A DNA stretch of 41,664 bases from an uncultured Clostridium sp. Lineage in GTDB: Bacteria > Bacillota > Clostridia > TANB77 > CAG-508. The translations under genes and the position numbers were made by a program. Positions 7,548-15,613 of the stretch are shown piece after piece; position 1 is the first letter of the stretch; every line of letters begins with the position of its first letter. The notes beneath the pieces are model-generated. The model had not been told where the DNA came from and did not search any database. It saw only the letters and a program-made list of their open reading frames with translations. The stretch spans positions 1 to 41,664 of the forward strand of contig CANPNZ010000003.1 in the NCBI GenBank assembly GCA_947575605.1, read 5' to 3'.

Positions 7548-8515
7548 TTCTTTCTTTCCTCCCTTTCTTTTAATTTTTGATATATTTTACTAAATCTTTC
7601 GTATCTTGCTAAAGAAATCTCTCCTTTTTGCATTGCCTTTTTTATACCACAATTTTCTTCTTTAATATGGGTACACCCTACAAATTCACATTCTGTTATT
7701 TTATCTTTAAATTCCACAAAGTATTTGGCTAAATCCTTGCTTTCAATTTCTTCAATAGAAAAAGTGGAAAAACCTGGCGTATCTGCAATATAAGTATTTT
7801 CGTCTATTTGATATAACTTAATAGCAGTCGTCGTGTTTTTTCCTCTTTTATTTCTTTGACTAATCTCCCCTTCTAATGTCATATCTTGTTTAAAAATCCC
7901 ATTAATTAGTGTTGATTTTCCTACCCCAGAATTGCCAGAAAACGCATTAATATTATTTTTTAGTGCTTCTTTTAATTCTTCCATTCCTTTTTCGTTTTTA
8001 GCTTCGGTTTCCAGCACTTTATATCCAATTTTTTTGTATATGCTTTTAATTTCCTTAAATTCTTCTTTCTTATCTAAATCTGTCTTATTTAATATAATCA
8101 AAGTTTTTATCTTCAAAAATTCTGCAAAGGCTAATTGCTTATCTAGCATTAATAAATCTGGCTTTGGATCTTTACTAGAAACAACAAATACAATTTGCGT
8201 AATATTAGCAAGCTTTGGTCTTTTTACATAGACTTTCCTTTCTAAAATTGTATCAATAACCGCTTTTTTACTCTCTTCATCTGTTACTTCTATTTCAACA
8301 AAATCTCCAACAACTGGTGTTATTTCCTCTTTCTTAAATCTTCCCCTTGCTGTCGCTTCATACACCTTGCCATTGGTTCCGGGTTTGTGCCATTGGGGAC
8401 GGACCTTTTTGGCAATTTTTTTGTTTTCTATAACCTTATCTGTTATTTCTTCTTTTAGCTGAATTGGCTTTACCTGGTATAAATTGGCTATGTTTTCTAT
8501 GATGATTCCTTGCAT
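7541..8515 (-). CDS. rsgA: RsgA, ribosome small-subunit GTPase, with an in-frame REP insertion
   Basis: This late 30S maturation GTPase has the circularly permuted order G4 (NKTD), then G1 (GNSGVGKSTLI), then G3 (DTPG), and a C-terminal zinc motif (CEFVGC, H, C). It is 324 aa, somewhat longer than usual. The extra length is in the N-terminal OB fold: after MQGIIIENIANLYQVK a stretch of about 30 residues precedes KVYEATARGRF, where relatives continue almost directly. Residues 34-50 are encoded by a REP-like hairpin (8367-8415) that is also found between other genes, so the repeat has been captured as coding sequence without breaking the frame. The ATG follows AAGGAGG. It overlaps rpe by 7 nt. 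Confidence 0.95.
   Translation of the reverse strand: MQGIIIENIANLYQVKPIQLKEEITDKVIENKKIAKKVRPQWHKPGTNGKVYEATARGRFKKEEITPVVGDFVEIEVTDEESKKAVIDTILERKVYVKRPKLANITQIVFVVSSKDPKPDLLMLDKQLAFAEFLKIKTLIILNKTDLDKKEEFKEIKSIYKKIGYKVLETEAKNEKGMEELKEALKNNINAFSGNSGVGKSTLINGIFKQDMTLEGEISQRNKRGKNTTTAIKLYQIDENTYIADTPGFSTFSIEEIESKDLAKYFVEFKDKITECEFVGCTHIKEENCGIKKAMQKGEISLARYERFSKIYQKLKEREERKKW
8367..8415. repeat. Composite REP-like hairpin inside rsgA
   Basis: TTGCCA (8367-8372) pairs with TGGCAA (8410-8415). Two units share the stem, one with core TTGGTTCCGGGTT and one with TTGGGGACGGACC, separated by TGCCA. The first unit resembles 13097-13129; the second is repeated at 28854, 33846 and elsewhere. On the minus strand the frame stays open through the whole element. 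Confidence 0.8.
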
Positions 8516-8593
8516 GTTTCCTCCTTTTTTCTATATTTCTATTATATAGAAAAAAAATTCAATTAGCAATCGTCTAATTGAATTTTCTATATT

Positions 8594-10576
8594 TTATTTA
8601 CTATTAAATGATATTGTACTTTCAGATCCAAAAGTTGCTGGTCTGGTAGTACTGTATATTGTTTTTCCTGTCTTTGAATCTGTTATTGTTAAATTTATAG
8701 ATACTCCTTCTCCATCTTTTCCTGTCAAAGTTATTTGACAATTTGAATCTTCTTTACTAACTTCTGTTCTAATCTCATTATTCACTTGAACTGTTACAGT
8801 TTTACTTGTTGTATTATCTCCTTCGCTTTCTGTATAGCCTCCTGTAAGAGCTCTGACATTGATATTAACTGACAAATTTTTCGGTTCTGCTACTTTATTA
8901 ACTGTTAATGTTATATTGGTTCCTTCATCTACCTTTTTATTTTCTTCTATGCTTTGTTTTGCTACTTTGCCATTATCACTTGTACTATTCGTATAAGTTA
9001 CATTCACTTTTAGTCCTAACCCTTCCAACGTCTTTCTAGCAGTTGCCTCATCTTGGCCGATTACACTAACCACAGTAACCTCTTTAATACCAGTACCTGT
9101 GCTAACATGTATTTTTATAATATCTCCTGCAAAAACCTCTGAATCAGGATCGATCTCTTGGCTAATAACAAAGCCTTCTTTTACTGTCTTGCTAGTCTCT
9201 TCAATTATCTCTGCCTTTAATTTGGCATCTTCTATCAATTTAATTGCCTCATCTTTTTCTTTTCCTTTTACATTAGGTACTTTGGTTTTTTCTTGTCCTT
9301 TACTAATAATAACACTTACTATACTACCTTCTTTTACCTTGTTAAATCGCTCCATATAAGTTGGGTCTTGCGAAATAACATACCCTTCTGGTACCTCTTT
9401 GTTATACTCTTCTTTCTCTACCTCAAACTTTAACTTGGCAGCTTCTATTTCCTTTTGTGCTTCTTCTTTCGATAAACCTACTACATTTGGCATTTCCACT
9501 TCTGCTGGATTGGTTACATTTAAAGCAAAAATTGTTCCCCCCAGGCTCAAAGCAAATAGTAAAATTAGTCCTACTACTGAGCTAAGCACTTTATGGTTTT
9601 TAATAAATTGTTTGAATTTTCCTTCTTTTTTGCCTTTTTTACTTCTACTATTTGGTATATCTTCTTCCATTTCTCCATACTCATCTAAATTGATCTTTTG
9701 AGTTCTAGCTGTTTCGTCATATTCTAGTTCTTCTACAAAATCTCCATCTGGATTTTTTAAAGATTTTTTCAAGTCTCTTAGCATTTCTGAAGCAGATTGA
9801 TACCTTAAAGTAGTATCTTTTTGTAATGCTTTCATAATAATTTTATTAATGGCTACTGGAACATTAGGATTAATTTCGATTGGTTCTTCTGGCTCTTCTT
9901 GCATATGTTTCAAAGCCACCGATACTGGCGTATCCGCATCAAATGGTACTTTTCCTGTTACCATTTCATACATTACCACTCCTAGTGAATACAAATCAGA
10001 TTTTGCATCTGTAAAGCCACCTCTTGCATGTTCTGGTGAAAAATAATGAACCGATCCAATGGTTGTGCCAAAAGCTGTAATGGTTGAATTTGATACTGCT
10101 TTTGCAATTCCAAAGTCTGTTACTTTTGCGATTCCATCTTCTGTTATGATAATATTATGTGGTTTAATATCTCTATGTACAATATTATTTTTATGAGCCA
10201 TCTCTAAAGCTGATGCTATTTGAATGGCAACATTAACTGACCATTTCCAAGGCAATGGTCCTCTTTCCTTTATAATAATTTCCTTCAATGTTTTTCCTTG
10301 TATCAATTCCATCACAATATAATATAAATTGCCATCGACTCCAACATCGTAAATAGAAACAATATTAGCATGTGTTAATCTAGCAGCTGATTGCGCCTCT
10401 GCTTCAAATCTTTTAATAAATTCTTCATCGGTTGTAAATTCATCTCTTAATATTTTTACTGCCACATTTCTTTTTAAAACTTTATCAGTTGCTTTATAAA
10501 CAGTAGACATCCCGCCATTTCCTACTTTTTCGATCATCTCATATCGATTTCCTAACAGCTTTCCTTCTAAATTCAT
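8594..10576 (-). CDS. prkC: PASTA-domain Ser/Thr protein kinase (PrkC/Stk1 type)
   Basis: This transmembrane kinase senses muropeptides or lipid II through extracellular PASTA repeats. In Bacillus it controls growth, wall metabolism and spore germination. Of 660 aa, residues 12-270 are a Hanks kinase: glycine loop GNGGMSTVYKA, Lys41 in AVKIL, HRD at 134-136 and DFG at 154-156. A basic juxtamembrane stretch and one membrane helix (about 335-357) follow. Three PASTA repeats are readable (PNVVGLSKEEAQKEIEAA, PNVKGKEKDEAIKLIEDA and VSVIGQDEATARKTLEGL), then a beta-rich tail. prpC, its opposing phosphatase, ends 27 bp upstream. RsgA, encoded next downstream, is a known substrate of PrkC in Bacillus. 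Confidence 0.95.
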   Translation of the reverse strand: MNLEGKLLGNRYEMIEKVGNGGMSTVYKATDKVLKRNVAVKILRDEFTTDEEFIKRFEAEAQSAARLTHANIVSIYDVGVDGNLYYIVMELIQGKTLKEIIIKERGPLPWKWSVNVAIQIASALEMAHKNNIVHRDIKPHNIIITEDGIAKVTDFGIAKAVSNSTITAFGTTIGSVHYFSPEHARGGFTDAKSDLYSLGVVMYEMVTGKVPFDADTPVSVALKHMQEEPEEPIEINPNVPVAINKIIMKALQKDTTLRYQSASEMLRDLKKSLKNPDGDFVEELEYDETARTQKINLDEYGEMEEDIPNSRSKKGKKEGKFKQFIKNHKVLSSVVGLILLFALSLGGTIFALNVTNPAEVEMPNVVGLSKEEAQKEIEAAKLKFEVEKEEYNKEVPEGYVISQDPTYMERFNKVKEGSIVSVIISKGQEKTKVPNVKGKEKDEAIKLIEDAKLKAEIIEETSKTVKEGFVISQEIDPDSEVFAGDIIKIHVSTGTGIKEVTVVSVIGQDEATARKTLEGLGLKVNVTYTNSTSDNGKVAKQSIEENKKVDEGTNITLTVNKVAEPKNLSVNINVRALTGGYTESEGDNTTSKTVTVQVNNEIRTEVSKEDSNCQITLTGKDGEGVSINLTITDSKTGKTIYSTTRPATFGSESTISFNSK

Positions 10577-10603
10577 AATTTTTTCATTCCTTCCTAAGGC
10601 TTG

Positions 10604-11338
10604 TTATATATTCTTTATAACAACAACAGTTATATTATCATATCCGCCATTTTCATTGGCCAATTCGATTAATTCTTTTGGTGCTTGTTCTATGTCTTTT
10701 CTCGCTATTTGATAGATTTCTTCTTGTGGTACCAAATTGGTTAAACCATCTGAACACATCACATAAATGTCTTCTTTTAGAAATCCTCTTACCATGACAT
10801 CAGGCTCTACAAAAGCATTACATCCTAGTGCTTTCATTAACATATTTTTTTGTGGATGATGAACTGCTTCTTCTTGTGTGATTGTGCCATCTTTTACTAA
10901 TTTTTGGACATAACTATGATCTTGTGTTAACTTTCTTATAAAATCTTTTCGAATTCTATAAATTCTACTATCTCCAACATGTCCAATAAATGCCTTATTA
11001 TTATATATTAAACAAATTTCTAAAGTAGTACCCATTCCTTCCAATTCTTTACTTTCTTTGGATTTTTCAAATACTACCATATTGGCATATTCCATTGCAC
11101 TTCCCACTAGCTGAATAATACTATCTTTATCTTTATTGATTTCACCAAAATTATTTTCAATATAGCTTTTGGCTGTTTGGATAGCTAATTTACTTGCTAT
11201 TTCTCCGCCATTATATCCTCCCATACCATCTGCTAGTAGATACAATTGTACTTCATCTAGTGATTCAGATATATAGTAATCATCTTGATTCATTTCTCTT
11301 ACTTTACCTACATCTGATTTTGCATAAGCCTTTATCAT
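10604..11338 (-). CDS. prpC: PP2C-type Ser/Thr protein phosphatase
   Basis: This metal-dependent phosphatase reverses PrkC phosphorylation. It is 244 aa, the compact bacterial PP2C length. The metal ligands are in DVGKVREMNQDDYY and LLADGMGGYNGGE, and further conserved segments are GHVGDSRIYRI, KLTQDHSYVQKL, VMCSDGLTNLV and ENGGYDNITVVVI. The start ATG has GAGGTG about 5 nt upstream. It directly precedes prkC, the standard pairing. Confidence 0.95.
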   Translation of the reverse strand: MIKAYAKSDVGKVREMNQDDYYISESLDEVQLYLLADGMGGYNGGEIASKLAIQTAKSYIENNFGEINKDKDSIIQLVGSAMEYANMVVFEKSKESKELEGMGTTLEICLIYNNKAFIGHVGDSRIYRIRKDFIRKLTQDHSYVQKLVKDGTITQEEAVHHPQKNMLMKALGCNAFVEPDVMVRGFLKEDIYVMCSDGLTNLVPQEEIYQIARKDIEQAPKELIELANENGGYDNITVVVIKNI

Positions 11339-11410
11339 TTTTTCACCTCAATTTCTTTGTGAATCTATTTTGCTGTTTATTATATATCACAAGTTCATCC
11401 TTTTTGCAAG

Positions 11411-11439
11411 TGTCCATCGGGGACGGTTCTATATGGACA
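11411..11439. repeat. REP-like hairpin between pyrG and prpC
   Basis: TGTCCA (11411-11416) pairs with TGGACA (11434-11439) around the conserved core TCGGGGACGGTTCT. It is the simplest, single-unit form of the repeat family in this window. Confidence 0.8.
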
Positions 11440-11453
11440 TTCCTATTATCTTT

Positions 11454-13050
11454 TTATAAACAAGCCTTTATTAAACCTACAAACAAGGGAGCTGGTTTAT
11501 TAGGTCTTGACTTTAGCTCTGGATGAAATTGTCCTGCTATAAAATAAGGATGATCTTCAATTTCCACCATTTCTACTAATAAGCCATCTGGGGAAGTTCC
11601 AGAAATCTTTAAGCCTGCTTCTTCTAATCTTTCTCTATACGCATTATTATATTCATAACGATGTCTATGTCGCTCTGATATTTCTTCTGTTCCATAAATC
11701 TTATGAGCTAACGTTCCTTTTTTTATGGTACATGGATAAGCACCTAGTCGCATGGTACCACCCTTTTGGTCAACTTCTTTTTGTTCTTCCATAATATGAA
11801 TAATAGGATTTTGAGTCGTTTCGTCTAATTCTGCTGAATTTGCATCTTTTAAGCCTAACACATTTCTAGCAAACTCTACCACTGCCATTTGCATTCCTAA
11901 ACAAATTCCTAAAAATGGTATTTTGTTTTCTCTTACATATTTAATGGTTTCTATTTTTCCTTCAATTCCTCTGTTACCAAAACCTCCTGGAACAACTACG
12001 GCGTCAATATCTTTTAATTTTTTAGCAACATTTTCACTGGTAATGGTTTCTGAGTCGATTAAATGCACTTTCACTTTTACTTGATTAACAAATCCTGCAT
12101 GATATAAGCTCTCCATTACAGAAATATAAGAATCTTCTAATTTTACATATTTTCCAACAATAGCCACATTAACTACTTTTTCTTCGTTAATATTTCTGAT
12201 ATTTTCAACCATTGCTTCCCATTTTGAATTATCTGGCACATAATTTTCTAATTTTAAGTGATTACAAACTTCTCTTGCTAATCCCTCTTCTTCTAGCATA
12301 AGTGGAACAGCATACAAATTATCTGCTGTTTTATTTTGAATCACACTCGTTTTTCTTACATTACAAAATAATGATAGTTTCTCGCGAATAGCATCTGGAA
12401 TATCCGTTTCCGTTCTACAAACTAAAATATTCGGTTTAATTCCAAAACTTTGTAATTCTTTTACGGAATGTTGTGTTGGTTTTGATTTTATTTCATTAGA
12501 ACCAAATATGTATGGTAATAAGGTAACATGGATATAAATGACATCTTCTGGATTCTTTTCTAAGCCTACTTGACGAATCGCTTCAATAATAGACAATCCT
12601 TCTATATCACCTACGGTTCCTCCTATTTCTGTAATAACAATATCGGTATCGGTTTCTTCAAAGCCATATATTTTTTCTTTAATTTCGTTGGTAATATGAG
12701 GAATTACTTGGACTGTTTTTCCTAAATAATCTCCTCTTCTTTCCTTTTCTATTACATTTTGATAGACTTTTCCCATCGTTATACTTGAATTTTTCGTTAA
12801 ACTTTCATTAATAAATCTTTCATAATGACCTAAATCCAAGTCTGTTTCTGCTCCATCATCAGTAACAAAAACCTCTCCATGTTCATAGGGATTCATGGTT
12901 CCTGGATCGACATTAATATAAGGATCAAATTTTTGAATGGTAACCTTATATCCTCTATTTTTTAATAGTCTTCCCAAAGATGCTGCTGTAATTCCTTTCC
13001 CTAATCCGAGATACCACTCCACCTGTCACAAAAATATACTTCGTATTCAT
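11454..13050 (-). CDS. pyrG: CTP synthase; reading frame needs a +1 shift at CGGA
   Basis: This enzyme aminates UTP to CTP with glutamine. The natural start is the ATG at 13050, giving [14 protein letters not shown]. The frame then meets CGG ATT instead of the invariant glycine of SGLGKGI. Dropping the C at 13008 restores GGA TTA GGG AAA and continues in frame through the synthase domain and the class I glutamine amidotransferase domain (nucleophile Cys in FLGICLGMQ, His in FHPE) to a normal end, 531 aa in total. Unshifted translation stops after 31 residues; a GTG start at 13022 would lack the first nucleotide-binding strand. Apart from the single base the gene is fully conserved, so I annotate it as one CDS. 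See the CGGA sites. Confidence 0.9.
13005..13008 (-). other. CGGA four-base glycine site in pyrG
   Basis: After 14 codons, TCT is followed by C-GGA-TTA-GGG. The four bases must be read as one glycine (VVS-G-LGKGI, the ATP-binding loop) to keep the CTP synthase frame. Confidence 0.85.
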
Positions 13051-13096
13051 GGCTAACAACTTCCTTTCCCTTCAAAACCAACTTTCTTCTGCCAAA

Positions 13097-13129
13097 GGTT
13101 GCCATTGGTTCTGGGTTAATTTGGCAACC
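13097..13129. repeat. REP-like hairpin in the pyrG leader
   Basis: GGTTGCCA (13097-13104) pairs with TGGCAACC (13122-13129) around TTGGTTCTGGGTTAATT. This core matches the second unit of the repeat captured in rsgA. Confidence 0.75.
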
Positions 13130-13192
13130 CTCTTTTATCTATTAAAAACTCTATCTTTTTTTAAGTATTTTTCTACTTAAAAACTAAAAAAA

Positions 13193-13229
13193 GATTAAAA
13201 AAATTCCCAAAAGCGGTTTTTTTTTAATC
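13193..13229 (-). promoter_or_regulatory. Attenuator-like terminator in the pyrG leader
   Basis: On the minus strand GATTAAAAAAA pairs with TTTTTTTAATC, with an inner CC/GG pair, and is followed by seven Ts (13186-13192). It lies about 140 nt before the pyrG start and begins at or 1 nt after the predicted transcription start. Many Firmicutes control pyrG by CTP-sensitive attenuation at such a leader terminator. The GGGC-type initiation used in Bacillus is not seen here, so the mechanism would differ. Confidence 0.55.
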
Positions 13230-13236
13230 TATTCTT

Positions 13237-13265
13237 ATTCTAACACTAACTTTATTTTTTTTCAA
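13237..13265 (-). promoter_or_regulatory. Sigma-A promoter for pyrG
   Basis: On the minus strand TTGAAA (13260-13265), a 17-bp spacer and TAGAAT (13237-13242) are seen. The expected start is near 13230, immediately before the leader hairpin. Confidence 0.7.
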
Positions 13266-13335
13266 GTATTTTTTTGCTTTTTTTTATTTTTATTGATATA
13301 CTAATATTATCATTCACAGCTTATGTTTCTATTGC

Positions 13336-13409
13336 AAAAGATACTCATTAAAAATATTCAAAAAAGCTAGGTACGAGCTTGATTTTCCTATTTTTAATGA
13401 TTATCTTTT
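13336..13409. repeat. Palindrome upstream of deoD
   Basis: AAAAGATACTCATTAAAAATA and its near-complement ending ATCTTTT at 13409 form a stem of about 20 bp with two mismatches, around a core holding AGCTAGGTACGAGCTT. Outer ACAG/CTGT bases extend the pairing. It separates the divergent pyrG and deoD promoters. Confidence 0.65.
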
Positions 13410-13435
13410 GAAAAAACAGTTGTGAACTGTAATAA
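13408..13435 (+). promoter_or_regulatory. Possible promoter for deoD
   Basis: TTGAAA (13408-13413) and TAATAA (13430-13435) are separated by 16 bp. The start would fall close to the AAAGGAGG ribosome site at 13441-13448, giving a very short leader like that of nth. Confidence 0.4.
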
Positions 13436-13458
13436 AGAAAAAAGGAGGATTTCATACT

Positions 13459-14181
13459 ATGCCAACACCACATAATGAAGCAAAAATAGAAGAGATTGCC
13501 AAAACTGTAATTATGCCAGGTGATCCCTTACGAGCCAAATATATAGCTGAACATTTTTTAGAAAATGCCAAATTAGTAAACCAAGTCAGAGGAATGTATG
13601 CTTATACTGGTACCTATCAAGGAAAAGAAGTTACTGTTATGGCTTCTGGAATGGGAATGCCTAGTATGGGTATTTATAGTTATGAACTTTATCAATTTTA
13701 TCAGGTAGAAAATATTATTCGTATTGGCTCTTGTGGTGCTTACAAGCCAGAGTTAAAATTATTTGATATTGTATTATCTCAAAAAGTTTATAGTGAAGGA
13801 AATTTTGCTCTTACCTTAAATAATGATACTTGTCATATTGTAGAAGCAAATGAAGAATTAAACACTAAAATTATGGATACAGCCAAAGAAACAGGAATTT
13901 CTTTCACACAAGGAAATACCATCTGCGCAGATTGTTTTGATGTATATATGACAGATGTTAACCAATTTTTAGAAAGAGTTCCTCAAGGTTTTAACCCTGT
14001 TAGTGCAGAAATGGAAGCTTTTGCTTTATTTTATGTTGCTAAAATACTTAACAAAAAAGCTTCTTGCCTAATGAGTGTTGTAGACTCAAAATATATAAAA
14101 GATGTTGCTACACCAGAGCAACGACAAAATGGATTAAATTCTATGATTAAATTGGCTTTAGATAGTATTTTAAAAATTTAA
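13459..14181 (+). CDS. deoD: Purine-nucleoside phosphorylase, DeoD type
   Basis: This enzyme phosphorolyses purine (deoxy)nucleosides to base and (deoxy)ribose-1-phosphate for salvage. The 240-aa hexameric type has the N-terminal phosphate site MPGDPLRAKYIAEHF, the motif GMGMPSMGIYSYEL, an RIGSCGAY strand, EMEAFALF for ribose binding and the catalytic Asp in SVVDSKY. AAAGGAGG lies 10 nt before the ATG. It is flanked by a promoter region and a terminator, so it appears to be a single-gene unit facing the opposite way to pyrG and greA. Confidence 0.96.
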   Translation: MPTPHNEAKIEEIAKTVIMPGDPLRAKYIAEHFLENAKLVNQVRGMYAYTGTYQGKEVTVMASGMGMPSMGIYSYELYQFYQVENIIRIGSCGAYKPELKLFDIVLSQKVYSEGNFALTLNNDTCHIVEANEELNTKIMDTAKETGISFTQGNTICADCFDVYMTDVNQFLERVPQGFNPVSAEMEAFALFYVAKILNKKASCLMSVVDSKYIKDVATPEQRQNGLNSMIKLALDSILKI

Positions 14182-14186
14182 CTTTT

Positions 14187-14222
14187 AAAAACGGGAATTT
14201 CTTTATGAAAATCCCGTTTTTT
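14187..14222. terminator. Terminator between deoD and greA
   Basis: AAAAACGGGA pairs with TCCCGTTTTT across an AT-rich loop. The symmetrical A and T runs make it suitable for both convergent genes. Confidence 0.85.
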
Positions 14223-14245
14223 ATATTCTAGGAAAGTTAGGTCCA

Positions 14246-14722
14246 CTATTTTTTTATAGATAAAATCTTATATTTCATAATACCTGCTGGAGCATTAACT
14301 TCTATTACATGATTTTTCTTAGCTCCTAATAAAGCACTTCCTAATGGTGATTCATTTGATATTTTATTTTCTGCCAAATTAACTTCTGTTGATCCTACAA
14401 TCGTATATTCCACTTTTTCGTCAAATTCCATATCTAATACTTTTACTTTATTTCCAACTTGAACCGTTTCTGTGTCAATATCTTTTTCATCTATTATTTT
14501 AGCATGTCTTATTTTATTTTCTAATTCTGCTATTTTTACTTCGTTTTCTGCTTGTGCTGTTTTTGCTTCATCATATTCTGAGTTTTCTGATAAATCTCCA
14601 AATCCTAAAGCTACCTTTATTCTATCTGCAATTTCAGCTCTCTTTTCTGTTCTTAGATAATTTAACTCTTTCTCTAAATTATCATATCCTTCTTGTGTTA
14701 ATATTACCTCTTTTTCTTCCAT
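14246..14722 (-). CDS. greA: Transcription elongation factor GreA
   Basis: This factor enters the secondary channel of RNA polymerase and stimulates cleavage of backtracked RNA. At 158 aa it has the usual N-terminal coiled coil with the acidic tip (DLSENSEYDEAK) and the C-terminal FKBP-like domain (ISNESPLGSALLGAKKN). AAGGAGA precedes the ATG. It is the last gene on the minus strand after pgsA, with a hairpin element between them. Confidence 0.96.
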   Translation of the reverse strand: MEEKEVILTQEGYDNLEKELNYLRTEKRAEIADRIKVALGFGDLSENSEYDEAKTAQAENEVKIAELENKIRHAKIIDEKDIDTETVQVGNKVKVLDMEFDEKVEYTIVGSTEVNLAENKISNESPLGSALLGAKKNHVIEVNAPAGIMKYKILSIKK

Positions 14723-14832
14723 AAGTATATTCTCCTTTCAACTTTGTGTTTATCATCATTTTTTATACACTTTCAAAAAATCTTTTACTATCTTACGGCA
14801 AAAAATCAAATTTGTCAAGCATTCTTTTCTTC

Positions 14833-14954
14833 AAGTTTCGGTTTTTTCAATTATAAAATAGCAAAAAAGGGTAATCTATAAATATTTTGAAGAAAAGACC
14901 AATAGGTAGACCCTAGCTATGTTTTTTCGAAAAATAGTTATAGATTACCCTTTT
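14833..14954. repeat. Hairpin element between pgsA and greA
   Basis: AAAAGGGTAATCTATAA (14865-14881) is perfectly complementary to 14938-14954. Its core, GAAGAAAAGACC then GACCCTAGCTATGTTTTTTC, resembles that of the element at 31865-31949. The left flank AAGTTTCGGTTTTTT (from 14833) is the terminus of the 186-bp MITE-like copies, but no right-hand partner is present, so this may be a nested or truncated element. Confidence 0.7.
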
Positions 14955-14973
14955 CCTAATACTTATTACAAGT

Positions 14974-15567
14974 TTAATCCTTTATTAAGTCTTTTGCCCC
15001 TTTCATATAATCAACGCCAGAAAAAATAGTAGCAATCGTTTGTACTATCATCATAATTGTTACAAGAAGATTTAAAACAAATGCGCCTCCTTGCAAATTT
15101 CCTGAAAAACATTCTGCAAAACCATGTAAATCAACAAATGCTAAAATAATGGCTATCATTTGAGTCACTGTTTTTAATTTTCCCCAATTAGAGGCTGCAA
15201 TAACTTTTCCTCCTTTTTCTACGGCAATTAAACGATACCCAGATACTAAAAATTCTCTTGCCAATACAATAATTGGTATCCATGCTGGTAATTTAGCCAT
15301 TTCTACTAACATCATCATAGCTGCTAATACTAAAATTTTATCAGCCAATGGATCCAAAAACTTTCCAAATGTTGTTACTTGATTATTTTTTTTAGCCAAA
15401 TAGCCATCTAATTTATCAGTTAAAGATGCTATCATAAATATCGCTTCAACAATCCAGTAAGTAATTGGTATTCCTAAAAACTCACCTTTTATTCCTAAAA
15501 AAGGGATGATTACCATAATTGGCACTAATATAATTCGAAATATGGTTAATTTATTTGGTAAATTCAT
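14974..15567 (-). CDS. pgsA: CDP-diacylglycerol-glycerol-3-phosphate 3-phosphatidyltransferase
   Basis: This integral membrane enzyme makes phosphatidylglycerophosphate, the committed step to phosphatidylglycerol. It is 197 aa with several hydrophobic helices. The CDP-alcohol phosphotransferase signature D-x2-D-G-x2-A...G-x3-D-x3-D is intact (TDKLDGYLAKK, then GKFLDPLADKIL, about residues 46-77). An AAAGGA ribosome site precedes the ATG. It lies 46 bp after the S41 protease in the ftsEX group. Confidence 0.95.
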   Translation of the reverse strand: MNLPNKLTIFRIILVPIMVIIPFLGIKGEFLGIPITYWIVEAIFMIASLTDKLDGYLAKKNNQVTTFGKFLDPLADKILVLAAMMMLVEMAKLPAWIPIIVLAREFLVSGYRLIAVEKGGKVIAASNWGKLKTVTQMIAIILAFVDLHGFAECFSGNLQGGAFVLNLLVTIMMIVQTIATIFSGVDYMKGAKDLIKD

Positions 15568-15613
15568 TTTCTTTATCCTTTCCCTTGAAAACTGAAACTT
15601 CCTATATTTATCA

